Shown one piece after another: positions 1 to 9,001 of a stretch of 64,000 nucleotides of DNA. Source of the DNA: Prevotella sp. CAG:1320. GTDB taxonomy: Bacteria > Bacteroidota > Bacteroidia > Bacteroidales > Bacteroidaceae. Every line of letters starts with the position of its first letter. Position 1 is the stretch's first letter. The DNA lies in NCBI GenBank assembly GCA_000435635.1, contig FR882115.1, positions 1 through 64,000 on the forward strand. Reading direction: 5' to 3'. Position numbers and translations under genes: made by a program. Below the pieces are notes generated by a model. That model was not told where the DNA came from. It worked only from the letters and a program-made list of their open reading frames with translations, and searched no databases.

Positions 1-7
1 CGATGAC

Positions 8-33
8 GGGAGACGCGGCGCGCCACGTCTCCC
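8..33. repeat. REP-like palindrome (GAGACG/CGTCTC family)
   Basis: A 26-bp near-perfect palindrome: GGGAGACG at 8-15 pairs with CGTCTCCC at 26-33, and the centre holds the palindrome GGCGCGCC; a single C/A mismatch is seen. Related hairpins lie at 17266-17368, 35197-35296, 35743-35770, 61589-61610 and 61700-61723, so this is a dispersed family. It lies directly upstream of trmN6. Confidence 0.75.
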
Positions 34-104
34 CAAGCAAGAGGGCACAATATATCCGCCTCCGCTGCGTTATGATAGGCAGAAGCGACAACAACAAGAA
101 GAAA

Positions 105-869
105 ATGGGAAAAGGGGAATTCAAGTTCAAGCGATTCACGGTGCGCCACGACCGCTGCGCCATGAAAGTGGGCACGGACGGCGTGCTGCTGGGAGCCTGG
201 GCCAGGGGCGGGCGGAGGATACTCGACGTGGGCACCGGCTCGGGGCTCGTCGCCCTGATGATGGCGCAACGCTTCCCAGAGGCCCGCGTCACGGGCGTGG
301 AAGTGGACGGGGAAGCCTGCCGGCAAGCCGCCGAGAACATGGCGGCCAGCCCCTTCGCAGAAAGGATGGACGCGAGGCAGGGGAAGATACAGGCGCAAGA
401 CTTCCCGCGGCCCTTCGACGCCATCGTCTGCAACCCGCCCTTCTACATGGACGACAGCCCGCACAGCCCCGACAGGCGGCGCGCCATGGCCAGGCACAAC
501 GACTCGCTCCCCTTCCGCGACCTGTTCGCCGCCGCGGCGAAGGCGCTCACCCCCGACGGCCGCCTCTCGGTCGTGATACCCGCCCAGGCGGGCCACGAGA
601 TGGCGGGCGAAGCCGCGCTGGCCGGCTGGCGGCTGTCGCGCGAGCTCGCCCTGCGCTCCAAGCCCGGCAAGGAGGTGTCCCGCCTGCTGCTGGAATTCAC
701 CAGGCAAGGAGACGGCGGGGAGGCGGAGAGCGGCGAGGAGACGGTCTACGACGACAGCGGCGCGCGCTCGCCCTGGTACCGGCGGCTCACCAAAGACTTC
801 TACCTCTCGCCCGAGGAGCTGGCGGCACTGAAGGCGGCCGGGCGCGAAGAGAGCGGGGCTACAGGTTGA
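105..869 (+). CDS. trmN6: tRNA1(Val) adenine-37 N6-methyltransferase (TrmN6/YfiC family)
   Basis: A SAM-dependent methyltransferase expected to methylate N6 of A37 in tRNA(Val). Seen in the 254-residue product: the SAM-binding loop DVGTGSG at residues 41-47, an acidic strand end (GVEVD) about 20 residues later, and the N6-adenine catalytic motif NPPFY at residues 110-114. The reading frame stays open further upstream (ATGs at 3 and 72). I choose the ATG at 105 because the conserved family start (KFKRFTVRHDRCAMKVGTDG) begins there and the sequence before it overlaps a REP-like palindrome. The 3' end overlaps the convergent lipid kinase gene by 11 bases. Family assignment is firm; the exact tRNA target is inferred from the family. 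Confidence 0.88.
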   Translation: MGKGEFKFKRFTVRHDRCAMKVGTDGVLLGAWARGGRRILDVGTGSGLVALMMAQRFPEARVTGVEVDGEACRQAAENMAASPFAERMDARQGKIQAQDFPRPFDAIVCNPPFYMDDSPHSPDRRRAMARHNDSLPFRDLFAAAAKALTPDGRLSVVIPAQAGHEMAGEAALAGWRLSRELALRSKPGKEVSRLLLEFTRQGDGGEAESGEETVYDDSGARSPWYRRLTKDFYLSPEELAALKAAGREESGATG

Positions 870-1887
870 GCTTCTTGCGCGCCTGCTTGCCCAGGGCCTC
901 CACCTTCTTGCCCTGGCGCGAAAGGTCGCTCCTCACCTCGTTGAACTCGTTGAACAGCTCGGCGAAGGCCGTCTGTATCACGTTCGGGCGACGCCTGCGG
1001 CGGTCTCCCTCGGGGTTCACCACCACGCTGATACCCTTCTCCACCAAACTGATGTCTATCTCCTCCCCCGCCATGGCCGGGTCGCCGTCATAATGGATAA
1101 GGCCGGGCTTCTCCCTCCTCACTTTCAGCCGCTTGCACTTGAAGGTCTTTATCTTGGAGTTCATGTCGAGCGTCTTGTTGAACATGTCGAAACTCACCTG
1201 CGGAGCCTCCAGCGCGTCGAAAGGCTCCATGATGATCACGTCGAGGAAGCCGTCGCTCATGGAAGCCCGCGGGGCGATGTAGGCGTTGTTGCCATACTGC
1301 GAGGCGTTGGCGCAAGAGATGAGGAAGGCCTTGTGCTGGTGAGTCCCCGTCTCGTCCACCAGCGTGTAGGTCTCGGGATGGTATTTCAGGCCCTCCCGCA
1401 ATACGCTCTCGGCATAGGCGATGGGGCCCCGCTTGCCGCCCTCGGCGAACTTCTTGCTCACGAAGGCGTCGAAGCCCATGCCGCACGTGCAGAAGAAAGG
1501 ATAGCCGTTGATGATGCCATAGTCGAGCCTGTTCACCTGGCAGGCGTTGAGCACCTCCACGCTCTTGCGCGGGCTCAGCGGAATCATCAGGTGGCGGGCC
1601 AGCCCGTTGCCCGAGCCGCAGGGGATGATGCCCAGCGCGGTGTCCGACTGGCAGATGGCCCTGGCCACCTCGTTCACCGTGCCGTCGCCGCCCACGGCCA
1701 CCACGATGTCCACGTGCCGCTCCTTGGCCTCGGAAGCTATCTCCGACGCGTGGCCGGGACGCTCCGTCATCCTGATCTCATAGTCGAACAAATCCTTGTC
1801 CAGCGTAGAGTCTATAATCCCGGGGATGCCCTTCTTGCTGGAAGTGCCGGATATCGGGTTCATCACAAAGACTATCTTTCTCTTCAT
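859..1887 (-). CDS. Diacylglycerol/sphingoid lipid kinase family protein
   Basis: A member of the DAGK catalytic-domain family (YegS/DgkB/sphingosine kinase fold), 342 residues, that phosphorylates a lipid hydroxyl with a nucleotide. The nucleotide-binding elements are visible: NPISGTSSKKG near residue 10, GGDGT at 66-70 and GSGNGLARHL at 91-100. The ATG at 1887 is chosen because the family start KRKIVFVMNP follows at once; upstream in-frame codons lie in the promoter region. It is divergent from serine palmitoyltransferase with 215 bases between them, so a sphingoid base, ceramide or diacylglycerol could be the substrate. That is inferred from position only. The C-terminal 50 residues are basic. 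Confidence 0.85.
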   Translation of the reverse strand: MKRKIVFVMNPISGTSSKKGIPGIIDSTLDKDLFDYEIRMTERPGHASEIASEAKERHVDIVVAVGGDGTVNEVARAICQSDTALGIIPCGSGNGLARHLMIPLSPRKSVEVLNACQVNRLDYGIINGYPFFCTCGMGFDAFVSKKFAEGGKRGPIAYAESVLREGLKYHPETYTLVDETGTHQHKAFLISCANASQYGNNAYIAPRASMSDGFLDVIIMEPFDALEAPQVSFDMFNKTLDMNSKIKTFKCKRLKVRREKPGLIHYDGDPAMAGEEIDISLVEKGISVVVNPEGDRRRRRPNVIQTAFAELFNEFNEVRSDLSRQGKKVEALGKQARKKLNL

Positions 1888-1922
1888 AATAGATGTGTAA
1901 GTTGTCGTGTGGAAATGTATCG

Positions 1923-1967
1923 CGAAAATAATCATTTCCCGTTGAAAAATAATCATTTCCCGTTGAA
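1923..1967 (-). promoter_or_regulatory. 21-bp direct repeat and possible promoter of the lipid kinase gene
   Basis: The 20-mer that reads AAAATAATCATTTCCCGTTG on the plus strand occurs twice, starting at 1925 and 1946 (period 21). It lies 38-80 bases upstream of the lipid kinase start. Read on the minus strand each copy carries TATTTT(C/T)C, and the proximal one gives TATTTTCG at 1930-1923, close to the Bacteroidota -7 box. It could be a tandem promoter or an operator; which one is unknown. Confidence 0.4.
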
Positions 1968-2046
1968 TATTAAAAGCCCCGCGCCTAATTTTAACTTAAA
2001 TATGAACTTTATTTCCCGAAAATCCGCGTGGTTTATCTTTTTTTTG

Positions 2047-2054
2047 TATCTTTG
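2047..2054 (+). promoter_or_regulatory. Bacteroidota -7 promoter box for spt
   Basis: TATCTTTG matches TAnnTTTG exactly and lies 48 bases before the serine palmitoyltransferase ATG, preceded by a T-rich stretch. Confidence 0.7.
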
Positions 2055-2102
2055 CACCCCGAAGTAGAAAAATAACCGTATATATACACCTATTTTAATA
2101 TA

Positions 2103-3290
2103 ATGGGACAATTACAAGAAAGGTACAAAGCGTACCGCGAGCCGCAGAAATTCATGGCCGCTGGCGTGTATCCATATTTTAGGGCTATCACCAGCAAGCA
2201 AGGTACAGAAGTGGAAATGGAAGGGCACAAGGTGCTCATGTTCGGCTCCAACGCTTACACAGGACTGACCGGTGACGAGCGAGTCATCGCCGCCGCCCAC
2301 AAGGCCCTGGACAAATATGGCTCCGGCTGCGCGGGCAGCCGCTTCCTCAACGGCACGCTCGACTTGCACGTCCAGCTGGAAAAAGAGCTGGCCGAGTTCG
2401 TGCACAAGGACGAGGCCCTGTGTTTCTCCACCGGATTCTCCGTCAACCAGGGCGTGCTCGCCGTCGTGGTGGGCAAGGGTGACTACATCATCTGCGACGA
2501 CCGCGACCACGCCAGCATCGTGGACGGCCGCCGCCTGTCATTCGCCCGCCAGCTGCACTACAAGCACAACGACATGGAAGACCTGGAGCGCGTGCTGAAG
2601 GACTTGCCCCACGACGCGGTGAAACTAATCGTGGTAGACGGTGTCTTCTCCATGGAGGGCGACCTGGCGAAACTGCCGGAGATAGTGGAACTGAAGCACA
2701 AGTACAACTGCTCCATCATGGTGGACGAGGCCCACGGCATAGGCGTGTTCGGCAAGCAAGGACGCGGCGTGTGCGACTACTTTGGCCTCTCTGACGAGGT
2801 AGACCTCATCATGGGCACCTTCTCCAAGAGCCTGGCTTCCGTGGGCGGATTCATCGCCAGCGACAGCGACACCATCAACTACCTGAGGCACACCTGCCGC
2901 ACCTACATCTTCAGCGCCTCCGACACGCCCGCCGCCACCGCGGCCGCCATGGAGGCCCTGCACATCATACAGCAAGAGCCCGAGCGCATAGAGCGCCTGT
3001 GGGAGGTGACCAACTACGCCCTGAGAAGATTCCGCGAGGAAGGCTTCGAGATAGGAGACACGGCAAGCCCCATCATCCCCCTCTACGTGCACGACGTGGA
3101 CAAGACGTTCCTCGTGACGAAGCTGGCCTTCGACAACGGCATCTTCATCAACTCCGTGATTCCCCCCGCTTGCGCCCCATCGGACACGCTGGTGAGGTTC
3201 GCCCTCATGGCCACCCACACCAACGACCAGGTGGAGCGTGGCGTGCAGGTGTTGAAGAAGATATTCATGGACCTGGGCATCATCAAGTAA
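2103..3290 (+). CDS. spt: Serine palmitoyltransferase (alpha-oxoamine synthase family)
   Basis: A PLP enzyme that condenses L-serine with an acyl-CoA to give 3-ketosphinganine, the first committed step of bacterial sphingolipid synthesis. The 395-residue length matches Bacteroides Spt. Seen: the substrate loop GSNAYTGL (about 48-55), VDEAHG (207-212) whose Asp contacts the PLP pyridine nitrogen, and the Schiff-base lysine K242 in GTFSKSLASVGGF. The paralogous KBL and BioF enzymes share the fold; the N-terminal YPYFRAI segment and the overall match favour Spt. It has its own -7 box and a strong terminator at 3323-3352, so it is probably monocistronic. Confidence 0.85.
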   Translation: MGQLQERYKAYREPQKFMAAGVYPYFRAITSKQGTEVEMEGHKVLMFGSNAYTGLTGDERVIAAAHKALDKYGSGCAGSRFLNGTLDLHVQLEKELAEFVHKDEALCFSTGFSVNQGVLAVVVGKGDYIICDDRDHASIVDGRRLSFARQLHYKHNDMEDLERVLKDLPHDAVKLIVVDGVFSMEGDLAKLPEIVELKHKYNCSIMVDEAHGIGVFGKQGRGVCDYFGLSDEVDLIMGTFSKSLASVGGFIASDSDTINYLRHTCRTYIFSASDTPAATAAAMEALHIIQQEPERIERLWEVTNYALRRFREEGFEIGDTASPIIPLYVHDVDKTFLVTKLAFDNGIFINSVIPPACAPSDTLVRFALMATHTNDQVERGVQVLKKIFMDLGIIK

Positions 3291-3322
3291 GCGCGGGAAC
3301 AGGCGTTAACACACACATATAG

Positions 3323-3352
3323 AGGCGGAAATGCTTTCGGGCGTTTCCGCCT
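3323..3352 (+). terminator. Terminator of spt
   Basis: A 12-bp stem, AGGCGGAAATGC (3323-3334) with GCGTTTCCGCCT (3341-3352), holding one G-T wobble and a six-base loop. It is followed by TTCG and lies 33 bases after the spt stop codon. Confidence 0.7.
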
Positions 3353-3608
3353 TTCGCGTCCTGTGAAAGACAGTGCGCACGTTCCCATCCCCCCGTGAGA
3401 CCCCGAAGAGAGGCATCCACTCTCAATGGATTCCACGGCAAACAACGAGAAAGCGCCCCTCGCTCTCCCCCTACCAAAAATCCCCTGGCCAAAATCTCCG
3501 CCGAGAGAGCGTACACCTCTCGCGGAGTGATAAAAATAGTAAAATAAATCCGTGGTTTCAGATAATTTTAGTATTTTTGCAACGTATAATAGCATAGCAA
3601 GCAAAAAG
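3353..3608. other. Intergenic region before lysS with a hairpin
   Basis: With the spt terminator this gap is 318 bases. A second hairpin lies at 3496-3527 (CTCCGCCGAGAG with CTCTCGCGGAG, one bulged C), not followed by a T-tract. A -7 box TATTTTTG lies at 3572-3579. I see no open frame with coding character. Confidence 0.5.
3572..3579 (+). promoter_or_regulatory. -7 promoter box of the lysS operon
   Basis: TATTTTTG, followed by GCAACG, lies 29 bases before the lysS ATG and fits TAnnTTTG. Confidence 0.65.
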
Positions 3609-5357
3609 ATGAACATTCTAGAATTAAGCGAACAGGAAATCATCCGCAGGCAAAGCCTGCAAGAGCTGAGAGACATGGGCATAGACCCCTATCCAGCCGC
3701 GGAATTCCCCACCAACGCATTCAGCACAGACATAAAGAAAGAATTCAAGGACGACGAGGAGCCCAGGCAAGTGGCCATCGCCGGCAGGATGATGAGCCGC
3801 CGCGTGATGGGCAAGGCCAGTTTCGCCGAGCTGCAAGACAGCAAAGGGCGCATACAGGTCTATGTCTCCCGTGACGACCTTTGCCCGGGCGAGGACAAGG
3901 ACTTATACAACAAAGTGTTCAAGAAGTTGCTCGACATAGGCGACTTCATCGGCGTGGAAGGCTACGTCTTCCGCACCCAGATGGGCGAGATATCCGTCCA
4001 CGCCCAGCGTCTCACGCTCTTGAGCAAGAGCCTGAAGCCCCTGCCCATCGTGAAATACAAGGACGGCGTGGCCTATGACAAGTTTGACGACCCCGAGATG
4101 AGAGCCCGCCAGAGATACGTGGACCTCGTGGTGAACGAGGGCGTGAAGGAGACCTTCCAGAAGAGGGCCGCCGTGCTGCGCGTCATGCGCCGCTTCTTCG
4201 ACGAGGCCGGCTACACCGAAGTGGAGACTCCCACGCTGCAAATCATACCTGGCGGTGCCTCCGCCCGCCCCTTCATCACCCACTTCAACGCGCTCAACGT
4301 GGACATGTATATGCGCATCGCCACGGAGCTTTACCTCAAGCGACTGATAGTGGGCGGATTCGAAGGCGTGTACGAGATAGGCAAGAACTTCCGCAACGAA
4401 GGCATGGACAAATACCACAACCCCGAGTTCACCTGCATGGAGCTGTACGTGCAATACAAGGACTACAACTGGATGATGTCTTTCACCGAGCGACTGCTGG
4501 AGACCATCTGCATGGAGGTGAACGGCACCACCGAGGTGACCATGGGAGACCACGTGGTGAGCTTCAAGGCACCCTATCGCCGCCTGCCCATCCTGGAAGC
4601 CATCAAGGAGAAAACGGGCTTCGACCTCTCTGGCAAGACAGAAGAGGAGATACGGCACATCGCCAAGGACGAGCTGAAAATGGAGGAGATAGACGACACC
4701 TTCGGCAAGGGCAAGCTCATCGACGAGATATTCGGCGAGTTCTGCGAGGGCAGTTTCATACAGCCCACCTTCATCATAGATTATCCCGTGGAGATGTCGC
4801 CGCTGACCAAGGCGCACCGCTCCAAGCCCGGGCTCACCGAGCGTTTCGAGCTGATGGTGAACGGAAAGGAGCTGGCCAACGCCTACTCTGAGCTAAACGA
4901 CCCTATCGACCAGGAGGAACGATTCAAGGACCAGATGGCACTGGCTGACAAGGGAGACGACGAGGCCATGATCATAGACCAGGACTTCCTCAGAGCACTG
5001 CAATACGGCATGCCCCCCACCAGCGGCATAGGCATCGGCATAGACAGGTTGGTAATGCTTATGACGGGCAAGGAGAACATACAGGAAATCATGCTCTTCC
5101 CACAGATGAAGCCTGAGAAGAAGATGCCGCAAAGCAGCGTCAAGGAATGGGCTGAACTGGGCGTGAGCGAGGAGTGGGTCTACGTATTGCGCAAGGCGGG
5201 CTTCAACCTGATAGCGGATATCAAGGACGAGAAAGCCCAGGGACTGCAGCAGAAACTGGGCGAGATAAACAAGAAATATAAACTCGGGTACGAGCGTCCG
5301 TCACTGGAGGACATCCAGCGATGGATAGACCAGGCCTGCCAGATGGCGGAAGCCTGA
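3609..5357 (+). CDS. lysS: Lysyl-tRNA synthetase, class II
   Basis: Charges tRNA(Lys) with lysine in the cytosol. The 582-residue product has an N-terminal OB-fold anticodon-binding domain (about residues 60-170, with GRMMSRRVMGKASFAELQDS), then the class II core: motif 2 around FRNEGMDKYHNPEFT and motif 3 GIGIGIDRL. It carries about 70 residues after the core (from SSVKEWAELGVSEEWV), a helical tail longer than in E. coli LysS. The ATG at 3609 is chosen over an in-frame codon at 3552 because the promoter box overlaps the longer frame. First gene of an operon with gpsA, pgi and a HAD phosphatase. Confidence 0.95.
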   Translation: MNILELSEQEIIRRQSLQELRDMGIDPYPAAEFPTNAFSTDIKKEFKDDEEPRQVAIAGRMMSRRVMGKASFAELQDSKGRIQVYVSRDDLCPGEDKDLYNKVFKKLLDIGDFIGVEGYVFRTQMGEISVHAQRLTLLSKSLKPLPIVKYKDGVAYDKFDDPEMRARQRYVDLVVNEGVKETFQKRAAVLRVMRRFFDEAGYTEVETPTLQIIPGGASARPFITHFNALNVDMYMRIATELYLKRLIVGGFEGVYEIGKNFRNEGMDKYHNPEFTCMELYVQYKDYNWMMSFTERLLETICMEVNGTTEVTMGDHVVSFKAPYRRLPILEAIKEKTGFDLSGKTEEEIRHIAKDELKMEEIDDTFGKGKLIDEIFGEFCEGSFIQPTFIIDYPVEMSPLTKAHRSKPGLTERFELMVNGKELANAYSELNDPIDQEERFKDQMALADKGDDEAMIIDQDFLRALQYGMPPTSGIGIGIDRLVMLMTGKENIQEIMLFPQMKPEKKMPQSSVKEWAELGVSEEWVYVLRKAGFNLIADIKDEKAQGLQQKLGEINKKYKLGYERPSLEDIQRWIDQACQMAEA

Positions 5358-6385
5358 GCCATACACCGGCAACACCACCTGACAACGTGTATAACTGCGG
5401 CAAGATAGCAATCATCGGAGGCGGCAGCTGGGCCACGGCCATCGCCAAGATCGTGGTGGGGCATACCCACCATATAGGCTGGTATATGCGCCGCGATGAC
5501 CGCATAGAAGACTTCAAGCGCATGGGCCATAACCCCGCCTACCTGACGGGCGCCCATTTCGACGTGAACGAGATATACTTCTCCAGCGACATCAACCGCA
5601 TCGTGCAGGCCTACGACACCCTGGTGTTCGTCACCCCTTCCCCCTACCTGAAAAACCACCTGCGCAAGCTGAAAACCAACCTGAGGGACAAGTTCATCGT
5701 GACAGCCATCAAGGGCATCGTGCCCGACGAGAATCTTTGCTGCTCCGACTACTTCCACCAAGTATACGACGTGCCCTACGAGAACTTGGCATGCGTGGGA
5801 GGCCCCTCCCATGCGGAGGAAGTGGCCATGGAACGTCTCAGCTACCTCACCGTGGGCTGCGCCGACACCGAGAAAGCCAAGGCGTTCGCCGAGGATTGCC
5901 TGGCCAGCGAGTACATCAAGACCAAGACCTCCAGCGACGTGCTGGGCATAGAATACTCCTCGGTGCTGAAAAATGTCTACGCCATAGCCGCCGGCATCTG
6001 CGGCGGCCTGAAGTATGGAGACAACTTCCAGGCTGTGCTCATGGCCAACGCCGTGCAAGAGATGTTCCGCTTCCTGCAGGCCATCCACCCCATAGAGCGC
6101 AGCATGTATGACTCCGTCTACTTGGGAGACCTGCTGGTGACGGGCTACAGCAACTTCTCGCGCAACCGCACCTTCGGCACCATGATAGGCAAGGGATACT
6201 CCGTGAAGAGCGCCCAGATAGAAATGGAGATGATTGCCGAGGGATACTTCGGCACTAAGTGCATGAAGGAAATCAACCGCCACCTGCACGTCAACATGCC
6301 CATACTGGATGCCGTATACAACATACTGTATGAGCGCATCAGTCCGCAAATAGAAATCAAACTACTTACAGACTCCTTCCGTTAA
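5321..6385 (+). CDS. gpsA: Glycerol-3-phosphate dehydrogenase [NAD(P)+]
   Basis: Reduces dihydroxyacetone phosphate to sn-glycerol-3-phosphate for phospholipid synthesis. The Rossmann glycine motif GGGSWATA is at residues 33-40 and the conserved [10 protein letters not shown] lies in the C-terminal half. Start choice is uncertain: the ATG at 5321 overlaps lysS by 37 bases and adds about 22 residues before the family start, while a GTG at 5387 would begin just before the [10 protein letters not shown] strand. Co-transcribed with lysS and pgi. Confidence 0.92.
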   Translation: MDRPGLPDGGSLSHTPATPPDNVYNCGKIAIIGGGSWATAIAKIVVGHTHHIGWYMRRDDRIEDFKRMGHNPAYLTGAHFDVNEIYFSSDINRIVQAYDTLVFVTPSPYLKNHLRKLKTNLRDKFIVTAIKGIVPDENLCCSDYFHQVYDVPYENLACVGGPSHAEEVAMERLSYLTVGCADTEKAKAFAEDCLASEYIKTKTSSDVLGIEYSSVLKNVYAIAAGICGGLKYGDNFQAVLMANAVQEMFRFLQAIHPIERSMYDSVYLGDLLVTGYSNFSRNRTFGTMIGKGYSVKSAQIEMEMIAEGYFGTKCMKEINRHLHVNMPILDAVYNILYERISPQIEIKLLTDSFR

Positions 6386-6413
6386 CTTTAATCACTCTTT
6401 AATATTTAACACT

Positions 6414-7772
6414 ATGAAAAGTATTCAACTAGACATCACGAAGGCTGAGCAATTCCTCAGCGAGGGAGCAGTGAAGGCCTTGGAGCCCCAAGTGAAAGCG
6501 GCTCAGTTGGCATTGGAGAACGGCACATGCCCAGGTAATGACTTCTTGGGATGGTTGCATCTCCCCACGAGCATCACTCCTGAGTTCCTGGACGAAATCC
6601 AGGCCGTGGCCAACACGCTGCGCCAGAAATGCGAGGCGGTGGTAGTGGCAGGCATAGGCGGCAGCTACCTGGGAGCGCGCGCCGTGATTGAGGCCATGGG
6701 CAATTCGTTCGCCTGGCTGGTGAACGACGGCAAGAACCCCACCATTCTTTTCGCTGGCAACAACATCGGCGAGGACTACCTGGCGGAACTTACCGAATAC
6801 CTGAAGGGTAAGAAGTTCGGCGTTATCAACATATCCAAGAGCGGCACTACCACCGAGACCGCCCTCACCTTCCGCTTGCTGAAAAAGCAGTGCGAGGCTC
6901 AAATGGGCAAGGAAGAGGCCAAAAACGTCATCGTGGCCGTGACCGACGCCAAGAAAGGCGCGGCACGCACCTGCGCTGACAAGGAAGGCTACAAAAGCTT
7001 TGTCATCCCCGACAACGTGGGCGGGCGCTTCTCCGTGCTCACCCCCGTGGGCTTGCTGCCCATCGCTTGCGCTGGATACGACATCAAGCAGTTGGTGGCT
7101 GGAGCCCAAGACATGGAGAAGGCAACGGGCACGGAAGTGCCATACGAGCAAAACATCGCCGCACAGTATGCCGCCGTGCGCAACGCACTCTACCAGCAGG
7201 CTGGCAAGAAGATAGAAATCATGGTCAATTACCAGCCCAAGTTACACTACATCTCTGAATGGTGGAAGCAGCTCTACGGAGAGAGCGAAGGCAAGGACGG
7301 AAAGGGCATCTTCCCCGCTTCCTGTGATTTCACCACCGACCTGCACTCCATGGGACAATGGATACAGCAAGGCGAGCGCACCATCTATGAGACCGTCATC
7401 AGCGTGGAGCAGCCCAACCACCAGATGCTCTTCCCCAATGACGAGGAAAACCTGGACGGACTGAACTTCCTAGCTGGCAAGCGCGTGGACGAAGTCAACA
7501 AGATGGCCGAGTTGGGTACTCGACTGGCTCACGTGGATGGCGGCGTGCCCAACATCAGGGTGAGCGTGCCAGTGCTCAACGAGTATTACATAGGCCAACT
7601 GATCTATTTCTTCGAGATAGCCTGCGGCATCAGCGGCAACGTGCTGGGTGTGAACCCGTTCAACCAACCAGGCGTGGAGGCTTACAAGAAGAACATGTTC
7701 GCCCTGCTCAACAAGCCTGGATACGAGGCCGAGAGCAAGGCCATACAGGAGCGCCTGGCCAAAGAGAAATAA
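6414..7772 (+). CDS. pgi: Glucose-6-phosphate isomerase
   Basis: Interconverts glucose-6-phosphate and fructose-6-phosphate. The 452-residue size is that of the shorter bacterial form. The sugar-phosphate loop SKSGTTTET, the signature [14 protein letters not shown] and the C-terminal [12 protein letters not shown] with its catalytic lysine are all visible. It follows gpsA by 28 bases and precedes the HAD gene by 5 bases, so this is one transcript serving glycolysis and glycerolipid supply. Confidence 0.96.
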   Translation: MKSIQLDITKAEQFLSEGAVKALEPQVKAAQLALENGTCPGNDFLGWLHLPTSITPEFLDEIQAVANTLRQKCEAVVVAGIGGSYLGARAVIEAMGNSFAWLVNDGKNPTILFAGNNIGEDYLAELTEYLKGKKFGVINISKSGTTTETALTFRLLKKQCEAQMGKEEAKNVIVAVTDAKKGAARTCADKEGYKSFVIPDNVGGRFSVLTPVGLLPIACAGYDIKQLVAGAQDMEKATGTEVPYEQNIAAQYAAVRNALYQQAGKKIEIMVNYQPKLHYISEWWKQLYGESEGKDGKGIFPASCDFTTDLHSMGQWIQQGERTIYETVISVEQPNHQMLFPNDEENLDGLNFLAGKRVDEVNKMAELGTRLAHVDGGVPNIRVSVPVLNEYYIGQLIYFFEIACGISGNVLGVNPFNQPGVEAYKKNMFALLNKPGYEAESKAIQERLAKEK

Positions 7773-7777
7773 GCGAG

Positions 7778-8515
7778 ATGATAAAAGACAACGTCAATAA
7801 ATACTTAACAAGCAACGGCTTTGGGGAGTTCTGCCCCAAGGCCGTGCTTTTCGATATGGACGGCGTGCTCTATGACAGCATGCCCCATCACGCCATCGCC
7901 TGGCGGGAGAGCATGGCTCGCTTTGGCATCCACATGACGGAGGCTGACGCCTACGCCACCGAGGGAGCCCGAGGCATAGACACCATCGTAAGGTTCGTGA
8001 AAGAACAGCAAGGAAAGGACATCACGTTGGAGGAAGCCCAACGCATGTATGACGTGAAAGCGGAGCTGTTTCACCAGATGTCCGAGGCCAAGGTCTTCGA
8101 CGGAGCCAAAGAGCTGATGGCTCGCATCGTGGAGCGCGGATGGCGTGTGGCCGTGGTGACCGGCAGCGGGCAAAGGCCCTTGATAGACCGGCTGCTGCAA
8201 GACTTCGGCGACTACGTGACCGAAGACCACATCGTCACGGCCTATGACGTGACTCACGGCAAGCCCAACCCCGAACCCTATCAGATAGGATTGCGAAAGG
8301 TGGGGAACTTGAAGCCATGGGAAGGCATCGTGGTGGAGAACGCCCCGCTGGGCATACAGGCGGGCGTGGCGGCCAAGATATTCACCGTGGCCATCAACAG
8401 CGGCCCCCTGCCCGACCAAGACTTGCTGGATAGCGGCGCCAACCTGCTCTATCCCTCACTGGTGGATTTCCTGACCCTGTGGCAGGACATCCCCATGCGG
8501 CAAATCCTGGGCTAA
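7778..8515 (+). CDS. HAD-superfamily hydrolase, beta-phosphoglucomutase-like
   Basis: A 245-residue HAD phosphatase or phosphomutase. Motif I is FDMDGVLYDSMP (nucleophile Asp and the +2 Asp), motif II is VVTGSG, the lysine is in HGKPNPEPY, and the acidic motif IV region is VVENAPLGIQAG, where the usual ED is EN. The helical cap between motifs I and II is that of subfamily IA. It starts 5 bases after pgi, which suggests a sugar-phosphate substrate; the exact one cannot be read. Its 3' end overlaps the convergent phosphatase gene by 4 bases. Confidence 0.82.
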   Translation: MIKDNVNKYLTSNGFGEFCPKAVLFDMDGVLYDSMPHHAIAWRESMARFGIHMTEADAYATEGARGIDTIVRFVKEQQGKDITLEEAQRMYDVKAELFHQMSEAKVFDGAKELMARIVERGWRVAVVTGSGQRPLIDRLLQDFGDYVTEDHIVTAYDVTHGKPNPEPYQIGLRKVGNLKPWEGIVVENAPLGIQAGVAAKIFTVAINSGPLPDQDLLDSGANLLYPSLVDFLTLWQDIPMRQILG

Positions 8516-8988
8516 GCCCCAGTGAATTGCCGCAACAATTCCCCGCAAGCGTCTTCTATCAAGTCCAGGGCATACTCAAAATCCTCTGCCCCACCATAAT
8601 AAGGGTCGGGAATGGTTGCCGCCCGATGCTCCGTTAGATAATCCGCCAATCGACGCACCTTAGACTGCTCCTCCTCGCTTTCCGCCCTGGAGGTCACCAC
8701 GCGGTAATTCTCCTCATCCATCACGTAAATGGCATCATAGTAAGGGAAATCTCTTCTGGCGGAAAACTGCCTGGCTCTGTGGTCTATCCTGTAGCCTCTC
8801 TTCCGCCCATGACGGCGCATGCGTTCATCGGGCAACTGCCCCACGTGCCAACCGCCAATGCCGGCGGAGTCTATCTCGAACTGGTCGGCCAGCCCAGCCT
8901 CGTCCACCAAGTGTTGCATCACGGCGTGGGCGGCAGGCGACCTGCAGATGTTCCCGAGGCATATGAATAGTAGTTTCTTCCTTCTCAT
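8512..8988 (-). CDS. Low-molecular-weight protein-tyrosine phosphatase
   Basis: A 158-residue arsenate-reductase-fold phosphatase. The P-loop CX5R is CLGNICRSP, with the nucleophile Cys near residue 11, and the general acid Asp is in IPDPYYGG near residue 129. It lies 13 bases downstream of mnmA and is probably co-transcribed with it. In Gram-negative bacteria these enzymes often act on tyrosine kinases of capsule synthesis, but no such locus is present here, so the substrate is unknown. Confidence 0.9.
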   Translation of the reverse strand: MRRKKLLFICLGNICRSPAAHAVMQHLVDEAGLADQFEIDSAGIGGWHVGQLPDERMRRHGRKRGYRIDHRARQFSARRDFPYYDAIYVMDEENYRVVTSRAESEEEQSKVRRLADYLTEHRAATIPDPYYGGAEDFEYALDLIEDACGELLRQFTGA

Positions 8989-9001
8989 TTATACATATAT
9001 A

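Noticed and set aside
5180..6349. A 389-codon minus-strand open frame
   Set aside because: Antisense to gpsA and the end of lysS; no domain and typical antisense composition.
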